A stretch of DNA of 64,000 bases. Origin: Actinophytocola algeriensis (GTDB taxonomy: Bacteria > Actinomycetota > Actinomycetes > Mycobacteriales > Pseudonocardiaceae). The notes below the pieces were generated by a model, which searched no databases, was not told where the DNA came from, and saw only the letters and a program-made list of their open reading frames with translations. Where the stretch lies: assembly GCF_014203735.1 (NCBI RefSeq), contig NZ_JACHJQ010000001.1:310001-374000 (forward strand), in the 5' to 3' direction. The position numbers and the translations under genes are program-made. This document shows, piece by piece, positions 42,287-51,085 of the stretch. Position 1 is the stretch's first letter. Each line of letters opens with the position of its first letter.

Positions 42287-43143
42287 TGGCCACAGTGGAC
42301 ATTCCGCCGAAGGTGCCGCGACGGCTGGTCGTCGTCGCCACCCAGCCCGCGGACGGGCTCGCCACACTGGGCCGGCAGCTCGCGTTCTACGTGCGTGTCC
42401 TCGCGTGGGTGCCGCGCACGCTCGCCCACTACCCGCGCGAGATCCTGCGTCTGCTGTCGGACGTGTTCTTCGGCTCCGGCGCGCTCGCGGTCATCGGCGG
42501 CACGCTCGGCGTGATGATCGGCATGACCGTGTTCACCGGGCTCATCGTGGGCCTGCAGGGGTACTCGGCGCTCAACCAGCTCGGCACGTCCGCGCTCACC
42601 GGGTTCATCGCCGCGTACTTCGACACCCGCGAGGTCGCGCCGCTGGCGGCCGGGCTCGCGCTGTCGGCCACCGTGGGCTGCGGGTTCACCGCGCAGCTCG
42701 GCGCGATGCGGATCTCCGAGGAGATCGACGCGCTCGAGGTCATGGCGGTGCCGTCGCTGCCCTACCTCGTGACCACGCGGGTGATCGCCGCGGTCACGGC
42801 CGTGATTCCCCTGTACCTGGTGGGTCTGCTGTCGTCGTACGTGGCGTCGCGGCAGGTGACGGTGTGGTTCTACGGGCAGTCCGCGGGCACGTACGACCAC
42901 TACTTCTACCTCTTCCTACCGCCGGAGGACGTGCTGTGGTCGTTCCTCAAGGTGATCGTGTTCAGCATCGTCGTGATCCTCGTGCACTGCTACTACGGCT
43001 ACACCGCGTCCGGCGGCCCGGCCGGAGTCGGAGTGGCAGTGGGTAGGGCGGTGCGCGCGGCGATCGTGGTGCAGATGCTCCTCGACTTCTTCCTGTCGCT
43101 CGCCATCTGGGGCGCTACCACGACAGTGCGGTTGGCAGGGTGA
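42286..43143 (+). CDS. yrbE4B: YrbE4B, second MlaE-family permease of Mce4
   Basis: 285 residues; ATG at 42286 shares its A with the yrbE4A stop. Conserved FFGSGALAVIGGTLGVMIGM, VGCGFTAQLGAMRISEEIDA, LEVMAVPSLPYLVTTRVIAA and the C-terminal YYGYTASGGPAGVGVAVGRA typical of YrbE B subunits. The stop codon TGA (43141-43143) is the first triplet of a fourfold 32-bp tandem repeat leading to mce4A. Confidence 0.92.
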   Translation: MATVDIPPKVPRRLVVVATQPADGLATLGRQLAFYVRVLAWVPRTLAHYPREILRLLSDVFFGSGALAVIGGTLGVMIGMTVFTGLIVGLQGYSALNQLGTSALTGFIAAYFDTREVAPLAAGLALSATVGCGFTAQLGAMRISEEIDALEVMAVPSLPYLVTTRVIAAVTAVIPLYLVGLLSSYVASRQVTVWFYGQSAGTYDHYFYLFLPPEDVLWSFLKVIVFSIVVILVHCYYGYTASGGPAGVGVAVGRAVRAAIVVQMLLDFFLSLAIWGATTTVRLAG

Positions 43144-43271
43144 GCGGAGCTTGCGGAGCGAAAAGACGATGATGAGCGGAGCTTGCGGAGCGAAAAGACG
43201 ATGGTGAGCGGAGCTTGCGGAGCGAAAAGACGATGGTGAGCGGAGCTTGCGGAGCGAAGAGACGATGATGA
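43141..43271 (+). repeat. Four tandem 32-bp copies of the intercistronic GCGGAG element
   Basis: Units begin at 43141, 43173, 43205 and 43237, each starting TGAGCGGAGCTTGCGGAGCG and continuing with AAAAGACGATGR; a fifth truncated start is at 43269 inside mce4A. Copies differ by one or two bases. Each unit contains two GGAG Shine-Dalgarno-like strings and ends with an ATG, GTG or similar. There are no spacers, so this is not a CRISPR array. Confidence 0.9.
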
Positions 43272-44581
43272 GCGAACGACGCCGATACCAGATCTACGGG
43301 CTGATCTTCCTGGTGATCGCCGGGATGTTCGTCGTGCTGTCCGTCGCCTTCTACCGCAAGACGTTCACGCCGGTCGTGCCGGTGACCCTGGAGACCGACC
43401 ACGTCGGCAACCAGCTCCGCACCGGCGCGGACGTCAAACTGCGCGGGGTGATCGTCGGCGAGGTGCGGACCATCCGGGCCCACGGCGACCACGCGGTCCT
43501 CGACCTCGCGCTGGACCCGGACCACGTCGGTGACATCCCGGGCAACGTGTCCGCACGGCTGCTGCCGAAGACGTTGTTCGGTGAACGGTACGTCGCGCTG
43601 CAGACGCCAGGGGCGCCGAACGGGACGCTGCGGGAGGGTGCGGTCATCGGGCAGGACCGCACCAGCTCGGCCATCGAGATCGAGCAGGTGCTCGACAACC
43701 TCATGCCGGTACTGCGGGCCTTGCAACCCGAGAAGCTCGCGTCCACCCTGAACGCGATGTCGACCGCGCTCGACGGGCGCGGCAAGCAGTTCGGGGACAC
43801 GCTCGTCCAGCTCGGGCAGTACCTGGGGGAGATCACGCCGTCGCTGCCGGACCTGCGGGCGAACATCCAGCGGCTCGCGACGGTCGCGGACACGTACGCG
43901 CAGGCCGGGCCGGAGCTGCTGACCGCGTTGCGGGACCTGACCGTCACCACGCAGACGGTCGTCGAACAACGCGGCCAGCTGGCGAACCTGTACAGCACGC
44001 TGACGAACGCGTCGATCGACCTCACCGGTTTCCTGGCCGCCAACAAGGACAACATCATCAACCTGGCGAGCGAGTCGGAGTCCACCCTGGCGGTGCTGGC
44101 GAAGTACGCACCCGAGTACCCGTGCCTGCTCAAGCAGCTGGTCGACGCGATCCCGTCGGCCGACAAGGCGTTCGGCAAGGGCACCGACACCCCGAACGTC
44201 ACCCGCGTGACCATCGAGATCACGTCCAGCCGCGGCAAGTACGAGCCGGGGGTGGACACCCCGCGGTACGACGACAAGCGTGGTCCCGCGTGTTATCCGG
44301 TCGCGAAGCCACCGGCCAGGTTCCCGCAGTACCCGGAGGGCGGGCCGCTCGACGACGGGTCGTCGAAACCGCCGCCACCGAACTCGGACCGGCCGGAGGA
44401 CTTCCCGAACACGCTGCCGCAGAACGCCTCGGACGCCCAGGTCGCGAACACGCCCCCTGAGCGGGAACTCATCGCGGCACTCATCGCGCCGGGGCTCGGG
44501 GTGTCTCCGGCGGACGTGCCGGAGTGGTCGTCACTGCTGCTCGGTCCGCTGTTCCGAGGGGCGGAGGTGACGGTCGAATGA
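43265..44581 (+). CDS. mce4A: Mce4A substrate-binding protein
   Basis: 438 residues (M. tuberculosis Mce4A is about 400). One N-terminal membrane helix (YGLIFLVIAGMFVVLSVAFY), the MlaD/Mce domain at about 35-130 (VTLETDHVGNQLRTGADVKL, RGVIVGEVRT), then the long helical MCE stalk, and a Pro-rich tail around 370-400. Two adjacent ATGs (43265, 43268) are possible starts; both lie at the end of the fourth tandem repeat, whose GGAG would serve as ribosome site. The six Mce proteins form the hexameric shuttle carrying sterol through the envelope. It overlaps mce4B by 4 nt. Confidence 0.92.
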   Translation: MMSERRRYQIYGLIFLVIAGMFVVLSVAFYRKTFTPVVPVTLETDHVGNQLRTGADVKLRGVIVGEVRTIRAHGDHAVLDLALDPDHVGDIPGNVSARLLPKTLFGERYVALQTPGAPNGTLREGAVIGQDRTSSAIEIEQVLDNLMPVLRALQPEKLASTLNAMSTALDGRGKQFGDTLVQLGQYLGEITPSLPDLRANIQRLATVADTYAQAGPELLTALRDLTVTTQTVVEQRGQLANLYSTLTNASIDLTGFLAANKDNIINLASESESTLAVLAKYAPEYPCLLKQLVDAIPSADKAFGKGTDTPNVTRVTIEITSSRGKYEPGVDTPRYDDKRGPACYPVAKPPARFPQYPEGGPLDDGSSKPPPPNSDRPEDFPNTLPQNASDAQVANTPPERELIAALIAPGLGVSPADVPEWSSLLLGPLFRGAEVTVE

Positions 44582-45615
44582 GGCACTTCGCCGGTCCCCT
44601 GATCAAGATGACCGTGTTCGCGGTCGTCACCGTGACCCTGACCGCGTTGCTGGGGTTGACGATCGCCAACACCACGCTCGGCGACACCTCGGGTTACGTC
44701 GCCAGGTTCACCGACGCCACCGGGCTCAACGAGGGCGACGACATCCGCATGTCCGGTGTCCGGATAGGACAGATCACCGACATCTCGGTGGTCGACGACA
44801 GGTGGGCGGACGTCCGGTTCGACGTGGAGGCGTCGCGGCGGCTGCCGAAGTCGGTGACCGCGACCATCAAGTACCGCAACCTGATCGGCCAGCGGTACAT
44901 CGCACTCGCGATCGGCTCCGGCGACACCAACGCGGTGCTGCGGCCCGGCGACCTGATCCCGCTCGACCGCACCCAGCCCGCGCTGAACCTGACGCAGCTG
45001 TTCAACGGCTTCCAGCCACTGTTCCAGGCGCTGCAACCCGACCAGGTCAACAAGCTCGCCGGTGAGCTGATCCAGGTGCTGCAGGGCGAAGGCGGCACGA
45101 TCGACAGCGTGCTGGCGCACACCGCGTCGCTCGCGAGCACGGTCGCGAGCAAGGACAAGGTGATCGGACAGGTCATCGACAACCTCAACACCGTGCTGAC
45201 CACGGTCAACGAACGCACGACCGAGGTGTCCGGCCTCATCGACCAGCTGCAGCAGCTCGCCTCCGGGCTCGCCGCGCAACGGCAGCCGATCGGTGACGCG
45301 ATCAGCGCGCTCGGCGACCTGACCCAGTCGACGGCCGGGCTGCTGTCGTCGGCACGGCCGCCGATCAAGGAGGACATCGCCGCGCTCGGCAGGCTCGCGG
45401 GGAACCTCGCCGACCACGGCGACACGGTCGACAAGTTCCTCGCCGGCCTGCCGCACAAGGTCCAGACGATCAGCCGGGTGTCGAGCTACGGCGGTTGGTA
45501 CAACTACTACCTCTGCAGCATGTCGGGCCGGGTCGGGGTGTCGGACCTCGGCATCTCCGTCGACCTGCCGCTGCTGCCCGTGCCAGGAACGCCTCCCGCT
45601 GAGAGGTGCCAATGA
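44578..45615 (+). CDS. mce4B: Mce4B substrate-binding protein
   Basis: 345 residues, ATGA overlap with mce4A. Membrane anchor MTVFAVVTVTLTALLGLTIA, Mce domain YVARFTDATGLNEGDDIRMS with GVRIGQITDISV, then PLFQALQPDQVNKLAGELIQ, and an almost continuous helical region to about 310, ending with the family's YNYYLCSMSGR Cys-containing segment. The stop codon coincides with the first triplet of a single GCGGAG element. Confidence 0.92.
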   Translation: MRHFAGPLIKMTVFAVVTVTLTALLGLTIANTTLGDTSGYVARFTDATGLNEGDDIRMSGVRIGQITDISVVDDRWADVRFDVEASRRLPKSVTATIKYRNLIGQRYIALAIGSGDTNAVLRPGDLIPLDRTQPALNLTQLFNGFQPLFQALQPDQVNKLAGELIQVLQGEGGTIDSVLAHTASLASTVASKDKVIGQVIDNLNTVLTTVNERTTEVSGLIDQLQQLASGLAAQRQPIGDAISALGDLTQSTAGLLSSARPPIKEDIAALGRLAGNLADHGDTVDKFLAGLPHKVQTISRVSSYGGWYNYYLCSMSGRVGVSDLGISVDLPLLPVPGTPPAERCQ

Positions 45616-45631
45616 GCGGAGCTTGCGGAGC
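45613..45631 (+). repeat. Intercistronic GCGGAG element between mce4B and mce4C
   Basis: TGAGCGGAGCTTGCGGAGC starts exactly on the mce4B stop codon; GAGGA follows and probably forms the mce4C ribosome site. It is the same 19-mer as at 21831-21849 and in the 43141 tandem array. Confidence 0.8.
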
Positions 45632-45643
45632 GAGGAAGAACCC

Positions 45644-46669
45644 GTGAAGTCACTGAAAGAGCGGGACCAGGCGGCCGTCGGCACGGTGACGATCGTGCTG
45701 CTGGTGCTCGGCCTGCTCGTCGCGTTCAACTCCGACGACCTGCCGATCATCGGCGGCGGTACCACCTACACCGCCGAGTTCCGCGAGTCCGCCGGGCTGC
45801 GGCCGGGCAACGAGGTGCGGCTCGCCGGGGTCAAGGTGGGCGAGGTGCGGTCGGTCGAGCTGGCCCGCAACAAGGTGGTCGTGGACTTCCGCGTCGACGA
45901 CGTGAGCCTCGGTGACCGCAGCACGGTGTCCATCCAGATCAAGACGTTGCTGGGGGACAAGTTCCTGGGCATCACCTCGTCCGGAAAGACCCCGCAGAGC
46001 GCCAACGACCCGATCCCGGTCAGTCGCACGCAGACGCCGTTCGACATCGTGCCCGCGGTCGGGAAGCTGTCGCAGACCGTCGACCAGATCGACACGAAAC
46101 AGCTCGCGCAGAGCTTCCAGACCATCTCCGACACGTTCGCGAACAGCCCTCGGCACATGAAGGACACGCTGACCGGCCTGTCCCAGCTGTCGGCCACACT
46201 GTCCACACGGGACGAGCAGCTGAAGACGCTCCTCGCGAACACCGCCGGGTTCTCCAAGACCGTCGCCGACCGCGACGAACAGCTTCAGCAGCTGTTCACC
46301 GACGCGTCACTGCTGCTCGGCGAGCTGCAGCTGCGCCGAGACGCCGTGCACCTGCTCCTGACCGGCACCACCACCCTGTCCGGTGAGCTGCGCGGGCTGG
46401 TCGCCGACAACCAGGCGCAGCTCAAACCCGCGCTCGACGAGCTGGACCGCGTCACCACGATCCTCGCGAAGAACCAGGCGAACCTGTCGGAGAGCCTGCG
46501 TTCGCTCGCGCCGTACGTGCGGACCTTCAACAACGTCGTCGGCAACGGCCGCTGGTTCGAGGGGTACATCTGCGGGTTGCTGCCGCCCCCGACCGACCTC
46601 GGCGTCCTCACCATCAACCCCGAGGGCTGCACGCCGCCGCTCGCCTACACCGAGGGGGGTGGGCGGTGA
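45644..46669 (+). CDS. mce4C: Mce4C substrate-binding protein
   Basis: 341 residues from a GTG at 45644. Anchor GTVTIVLLVLGLLVAFNSDD, Mce domain FRESAGLRPGNEVRLAGVKV, GDRSTVSIQIKTLLGDKFLG, helical stalk with repeated LLAN/LQQL heptads (DEQLKTLLANTAGFSKTVAD, DEQLQQLFTDASLLLGELQL), and a C-terminal GRWFEGYICGLLPPP. The GTGA overlap with mce4D suggests coupled translation. Confidence 0.92.
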   Translation: MKSLKERDQAAVGTVTIVLLVLGLLVAFNSDDLPIIGGGTTYTAEFRESAGLRPGNEVRLAGVKVGEVRSVELARNKVVVDFRVDDVSLGDRSTVSIQIKTLLGDKFLGITSSGKTPQSANDPIPVSRTQTPFDIVPAVGKLSQTVDQIDTKQLAQSFQTISDTFANSPRHMKDTLTGLSQLSATLSTRDEQLKTLLANTAGFSKTVADRDEQLQQLFTDASLLLGELQLRRDAVHLLLTGTTTLSGELRGLVADNQAQLKPALDELDRVTTILAKNQANLSESLRSLAPYVRTFNNVVGNGRWFEGYICGLLPPPTDLGVLTINPEGCTPPLAYTEGGGR

Positions 46670-47877
46670 ACGCGCGGGCGATGCTGGGCGAGAGCCGCGC
46701 GAGCCGCCGCGCCGCGCTCGTCGTGATCTACGCGCTGGCGTTGATGCTGCTGATCAGCGCGGCGCTGTGGTGGATCACGATGGAACGGCCCGGCACCAGG
46801 ATCACGGCGTACTTCTCGAAGGCCGTCGGGGTCTACCCGGACTCCGAGGTGAAGGTGCTCGGGATCGGCGTCGGGCGCATCACGTCGGTGACCCCGCAGG
46901 GCGACCGGGTGCGGGTCGAGATGTCCGTGGCCGACGGCATCGAGATCCCCGCGACCGCGCAGGCGGTCGTGGTCGCGCCCTCACTGGTCAGCGACCGGTA
47001 CGTGCAGCTGACCCCGGCGTACGAGTCGGGCCCGCTGATGGCCGACGGCACGGTCATCCCGCTGGAACGCACCGCGACACCGGTCGAGCTGGACGACCTG
47101 ACCGCGAGCGTCAACGACCTCACGACCGCGCTGGGACCCAATGGTGCCAACTCCGACGGTGCGCTGTCGGACGTGCTCGACACCGCCGCCGCGAACCTGT
47201 CGGGCAACGGCGAGCTGTTCAACCAGACCATCCAGCAGCTCTCCGCCGCCTCGGCCGCGCTGGCGGACTCGAGCGGCGACCTGTTCACCACCGTCGACAA
47301 CCTCGCCACGTTCACCGAGGCGCTCGCCGAGAGCGATGCGCAGGTCAGGTCGTTCAACGACAAGCTCGCCGACGTGAGCGGCTACCTCGCCGAGGACCGC
47401 GACGAGCTGGGCACCGCCCTCACCTCGCTCGGCACCGCGCTCACCGACGTGCACGGGTTCATCGCCGACAACAAGGACGCCATCAGCTCCAATGTGGGCA
47501 AGCTGACCGGCGTGACGCAGGCCTTGGTCGACCAGCGGGCCGCGGTCGCGGAGATCCTGGACGTGGCGCCGCTCGCCATGTCGAACTTCCTCAACACCTA
47601 CGACGCGGCGTCCGCGTCGTTCGCGATCCGCGGCAACCTGAACGAGCTGACCTACCCGCCGGTGCTGATGCTGTGCCGCACGCTGCGAGCCGGCACCCCG
47701 GCGGAGCTGCCGAAGACGATCAGCGACATCTGCACGCAGCTCGCCCCGTACATCGACGGCACGCTCGGCCTGCCCTCCCTGGCGGAGGTGCTCGGCGCGT
47801 TGTCGGCGGGCGAGCTGCCGCCGTTGCCGATCCCGATCCTCGACCTGTCCACCGCGGCCACGGGCGGTGGCCGATGA
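46666..47877 (+). CDS. mce4D: Mce4D substrate-binding protein
   Basis: 403 residues, GTG in a GTGA overlap. Anchor ALVVIYALALMLLISAALWW, Mce domain TAYFSKAVGVYPDSEVKVLG with IGVGRITSV, VVAPSLVSDRYVQLTPAYES, and a long helical stalk with several aspartate/asparagine-capped repeats. The C-terminus ends in a hydrophobic, proline-containing segment (ELPPLPIPILDLSTAATGGG). Same order as the mycobacterial mce4 operon. Confidence 0.92.
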   Translation: MNARAMLGESRASRRAALVVIYALALMLLISAALWWITMERPGTRITAYFSKAVGVYPDSEVKVLGIGVGRITSVTPQGDRVRVEMSVADGIEIPATAQAVVVAPSLVSDRYVQLTPAYESGPLMADGTVIPLERTATPVELDDLTASVNDLTTALGPNGANSDGALSDVLDTAAANLSGNGELFNQTIQQLSAASAALADSSGDLFTTVDNLATFTEALAESDAQVRSFNDKLADVSGYLAEDRDELGTALTSLGTALTDVHGFIADNKDAISSNVGKLTGVTQALVDQRAAVAEILDVAPLAMSNFLNTYDAASASFAIRGNLNELTYPPVLMLCRTLRAGTPAELPKTISDICTQLAPYIDGTLGLPSLAEVLGALSAGELPPLPIPILDLSTAATGGGR

Positions 47878-49031
47878 GAAAATTGTCGCTGTGCCTGGTT
47901 TTCCTGCTCGCGGGCTGTGCCACGGGCGGGTTCTCCGGCATGTACCAGCTGCCGCTGCCCGGCGGTGCGGACCTCGGTGAGCACCCGTACCGGGTCGTCG
48001 CGCAGTTCGGTGACGTGCTCGACCTCGTGCCGCAGGCCGGGGTGAAGGTGCACGACGTCGCGGTCGGCCGGGTCGACAGGATCGAGCTGGCCGAGGACAA
48101 CAGGACCGCCGTGGTGACGATGCTCGTCAACGGTGACGTGCACCTGCCTGCCAACGCGGCCGCCGAGCTGCGGCAGTCGTCGCTGCTGGGCGAGAAGTTC
48201 GTGGAGCTGCGCGCCCCGGACAGTCCGGAAGGGACACTCCGCGACGGCGCGGTGATCCCGATCGACCACACCAACCGGAACCCGGAGATCGAAGAGGTCC
48301 TCGGCGCGTTGTCGTTGCTGCTCAACGGCGGCGGCATCAGCCAGCTCTCGACGATCGTGGACGAGGTGAACCAGGCGCTCGACGGCAACGAGCCGGAGCT
48401 GCGCGCCACGCTCGCCAACATCGACAGCGTCGTGACGGTCCTGGACAGCGAGAAGAACAACATCACGAAGGCCATCGACGCGCTCGGCCGCCTGTCGGGC
48501 AGGCTCGCCGCGCAGACCGACGACATCAAGGTCGCGCTCGACCGGCTCGGCCCGGGGCTCGCGGTCGTCAACGAGCAGCGGGACGCGCTCGTCACGATGC
48601 TGGGCGCGCTGGAGAACCTGTCGACCGTCGCCGTCGACACCGTCGAGCGCAGCCGCGACGACCTCGTCGACGACCTGAAGCTCCTCGCCCCCACGCTGAA
48701 CAAGCTCGCGGAGGCAGGCTCGGACCTGCCGAACTCGTTGCAGTTCCTCGTGACCTACCCGTTCACCGATTACTTCCTCAACGCCGTCAAGGGCGACTAC
48801 GTCAACGTGGACGTCAAGTTCGACCTGGACCTGTCGGTGCTGCTGGAGAACCTGGAGAACGCGAGCACGCCGATCATCCCGATCCCCGGCCTGTCGCCGG
48901 CTCCCGGGCCGGCGCCGTCGCAGTCCCAGGAGCCGCTGCTGCCGGTGCCGACGCTGCCGCAGGTCCCGCAGGGCGACGTACCCGGCGGGCTGACCGGGCT
49001 GCTCGGCTCGCTGCTGGGGGTGGGGCGCTGA
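47874..49031 (+). CDS. mce4E: Mce4E lipoprotein (LprN-type)
   Basis: 385 residues. MRKLSLCLVFLLAGCATGGF is a lipoprotein signal with lipobox LAGC (modified Cys15), the hallmark of the E member of Mce operons. Mce domain VVAQFGDVLDLVPQAGVKVH with DVAVGRVDRIEL, AELRQSSLLGEKFVELRAPD, then a stalk and a Pro-rich tail (PGLSPAPGPAPSQSQEPLLP). Overlaps mce4D (ATGA) and mce4F (TGATG). Confidence 0.93.
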   Translation: MRKLSLCLVFLLAGCATGGFSGMYQLPLPGGADLGEHPYRVVAQFGDVLDLVPQAGVKVHDVAVGRVDRIELAEDNRTAVVTMLVNGDVHLPANAAAELRQSSLLGEKFVELRAPDSPEGTLRDGAVIPIDHTNRNPEIEEVLGALSLLLNGGGISQLSTIVDEVNQALDGNEPELRATLANIDSVVTVLDSEKNNITKAIDALGRLSGRLAAQTDDIKVALDRLGPGLAVVNEQRDALVTMLGALENLSTVAVDTVERSRDDLVDDLKLLAPTLNKLAEAGSDLPNSLQFLVTYPFTDYFLNAVKGDYVNVDVKFDLDLSVLLENLENASTPIIPIPGLSPAPGPAPSQSQEPLLPVPTLPQVPQGDVPGGLTGLLGSLLGVGR

Positions 49032-50260
49032 TGTTGTTGCGTGGCACCAAGGTCCGGCTGTTCCTGTTCGCGATGATCGCGGTCGTCGGCATCGTGTACG
49101 TCGGCGGCACCTACGCGGGCCTGGACCGGTTGTTCGGTACGCGCGGCTACCGGGTCGTCGTGCAGCTCGCGGACTCGGGCGGGATCTTCGCCAACGCCGA
49201 GGTGACCTACCGCGGTGTGACCGTCGGCCGGGTCGAGCGGCTGCGGCTGTCCGACGACGGGGTGGACGTGCTCCTCGACATCGAGGACGACGCGCCGCCC
49301 ATCCCGGCTGACACGCGTGCGGTGGTGGCGAACCGGTCCGCGGTCGGCGAGCAGTACGTCGACCTGCGACCCGAACACGACCGCGGCCCGTACCTCGCGG
49401 AGGGCTCGGTCGTGCCCCGCGACCGCACGTCGACCCCGTCGAGCCCGGAGACCCTGCTGTCCAACCTGGACACGTTCGTCGACAGCGTGCCGCAGGACTC
49501 GTTGCGCACCACGGTCGACGAGCTGTACCTCGCCTTCCAGAACGCGGGCCCGGCGCTGCAGGTGCTGCTCGACAGCGCGGGCACGCTGACCGACGCCGCG
49601 ACCGAGCACCTGCCGCAGACCACGTCGCTGTTGTCCAACGGCCGCGTCGTGCTGGAGACGCAGGCGGAGCAGACGCGGCAGATCCTGGACTACAGCGGCA
49701 ACCTGCGGCTCATCGCCGAACAGCTGAAGACGTCGAACCCGGACCTGCGCAAGCTGATCGCGGCGGCGCCGGTGGTCGCGGTGCAGGTCAACGACCTCCT
49801 CCGCGACTCCGGCCAGGACCTCGGCGTGATCATCGCGAACCTGCTGACCACCATGCAGGTCACGAGCACCCGCACCGACGGGCTGGAGCAGTTGCTGGTG
49901 GCGTTCCCGATGATCACGGCGACCGCGCCGGGTGCGAACCCGGACGGCACCGGGCACCTCGGTCTCGTGCTGACGTTCAACGACCCGATGTCGTGCACCC
50001 GCGGCTACGAGGGCACGAAACAGCGGCCGGGCAACGACGTCACCCCCGCGCCACCGAACGACCAGGCGTACTGCGCGGAGCCGCCGGGCAGCCCGATCGG
50101 GGTGCGTGGCTCGCAGAACGCCCCGTTCGGCGGGAAACCCGTCGAGGTCCCGGCCCCGGCGGTGGCGCCGCGGACCTCGGTGCCGGGTCTGCCTGGCGCG
50201 TTGTCGTTCCCGGGCGGCGACCCGACGACGCTGGGTGGGTTGCTGGCGCTGCCGCGCTGA
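49031..50260 (+). CDS. mce4F: Mce4F substrate-binding protein
   Basis: 409 residues. Anchor KVRLFLFAMIAVVGIVYVGG, Mce domain VVVQLADSGGIFANAEVTYR with GVTVGRVERL, NRSAVGEQYVDLRPEHDRGP, stalk to about 300, then a disordered Pro-rich tail containing three Cys (MSCTRGYEG, AYCAEPPGS). Last mce gene. The mas (Mce-associated) genes that follow mce4F in mycobacteria are absent; a convergent unknown gene begins at the next base. Confidence 0.92.
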   Translation: MLLRGTKVRLFLFAMIAVVGIVYVGGTYAGLDRLFGTRGYRVVVQLADSGGIFANAEVTYRGVTVGRVERLRLSDDGVDVLLDIEDDAPPIPADTRAVVANRSAVGEQYVDLRPEHDRGPYLAEGSVVPRDRTSTPSSPETLLSNLDTFVDSVPQDSLRTTVDELYLAFQNAGPALQVLLDSAGTLTDAATEHLPQTTSLLSNGRVVLETQAEQTRQILDYSGNLRLIAEQLKTSNPDLRKLIAAAPVVAVQVNDLLRDSGQDLGVIIANLLTTMQVTSTRTDGLEQLLVAFPMITATAPGANPDGTGHLGLVLTFNDPMSCTRGYEGTKQRPGNDVTPAPPNDQAYCAEPPGSPIGVRGSQNAPFGGKPVEVPAPAVAPRTSVPGLPGALSFPGGDPTTLGGLLALPR

Positions 50261-51076
50261 TCAGGCCTCGACGGAGTGGTCCACCGGCGTGCGGTCGGCG
50301 GTGAACTGGACCGCCAGCCAGTAGCCGTCCATGACCAGGACATCGCTCGTGCCCTCGTAGTGGATCTCGAAGTCACCCGGCGAGAGGATCACCAGGCTGG
50401 TCGGCGCCATCACCTCGAGGAACGCCGCCTTGTCACCCTCGGGATCCGTCGTCCAGAGGAACTCGGCGCCCACACGGCCGATGTCCGCCAGGTCCGCCAG
50501 CAGCTCGCGGGCGTGGGAGAGCTGCCGCGTGACCTTCCCCGGCCCCGCGCACTCGAAGTCGAGCCACACCTCGCCGTCCCCGATCGCCACCATCGCCTCG
50601 CCCGCCGCGACGACGTCGGCCGGCTCGCGCAGCGCCGCGTCGCACGTGGGCGACTCCCGCGGCGGGGCGAACCGTTGTGGCGGGCGGAGGTGCGTCTCCA
50701 GGAAGAGCTGGTCGAGCTGCTCGGCGTACCGCGGGTTGACGTCCTCGTCGAGGAGTCTCGGTTCGACGGCGAACTGGTCCGGCGTGCCGTGCACCGTCCG
50801 CCCGTCCGCCGACGTGAGCACGAACTCCGCACCGTCCCGGCGGATCCCGGTCACGGGGAACGAGCGGGGCACGTGGATCGTGCTGATCGCGTTGCCGACC
50901 CCGTCGCTGCCGACGATGGCGACCGTGCCCGTCTGCTTCCCGTCGGCGGTGGGCCGCACCACGAGCACGCTCGACAGGTCCGGGGCGACGTCGATCATCG
51001 CGTCCGGTCCCGCCACGGTCCGCAACTCGGAGTCATCGCCTTCGATGGCCGCCATGAACGGCCCCAGCCTGCGCAC
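50261..51076 (-). CDS. Hypothetical protein, unknown function
   Basis: 271 residues from a GTG at 51076; the ATG at 51055 is an alternative and neither has a clear ribosome site. The N-terminal half reads like a beta-propeller or quinoprotein fragment (DAMIDVAPDLSSVLVVRPTA, TGTVAIVGSDGVGNAISTIH). The C-terminal half has EFLWTTDPEGDKAAFLEVMA and FEIHYEGTSDVLVMDGYWLA, which looks like a conserved domain I cannot name. It abuts the mce4F stop convergently and follows the TetR gene, 9 nt apart, probably in one operon. Confidence 0.65.
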   Translation of the reverse strand: MRRLGPFMAAIEGDDSELRTVAGPDAMIDVAPDLSSVLVVRPTADGKQTGTVAIVGSDGVGNAISTIHVPRSFPVTGIRRDGAEFVLTSADGRTVHGTPDQFAVEPRLLDEDVNPRYAEQLDQLFLETHLRPPQRFAPPRESPTCDAALREPADVVAAGEAMVAIGDGEVWLDFECAGPGKVTRQLSHARELLADLADIGRVGAEFLWTTDPEGDKAAFLEVMAPTSLVILSPGDFEIHYEGTSDVLVMDGYWLAVQFTADRTPVDHSVEA

Positions 51077-51085
51077 CGGAGGAGG

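Noticed and set aside
43141-43271. CRISPR array suggested by four regularly spaced repeats
   Set aside because: The units are contiguous 32-bp copies with no variable spacers and no cas genes nearby; it is an intercistronic tandem repeat.
46383-47873. N-terminal extension of mce4E through mce4D
   Set aside because: The extension is an out-of-frame shadow of mce4C/mce4D. The ATG at 47874 begins a proper lipoprotein signal and overlaps the mce4D stop.
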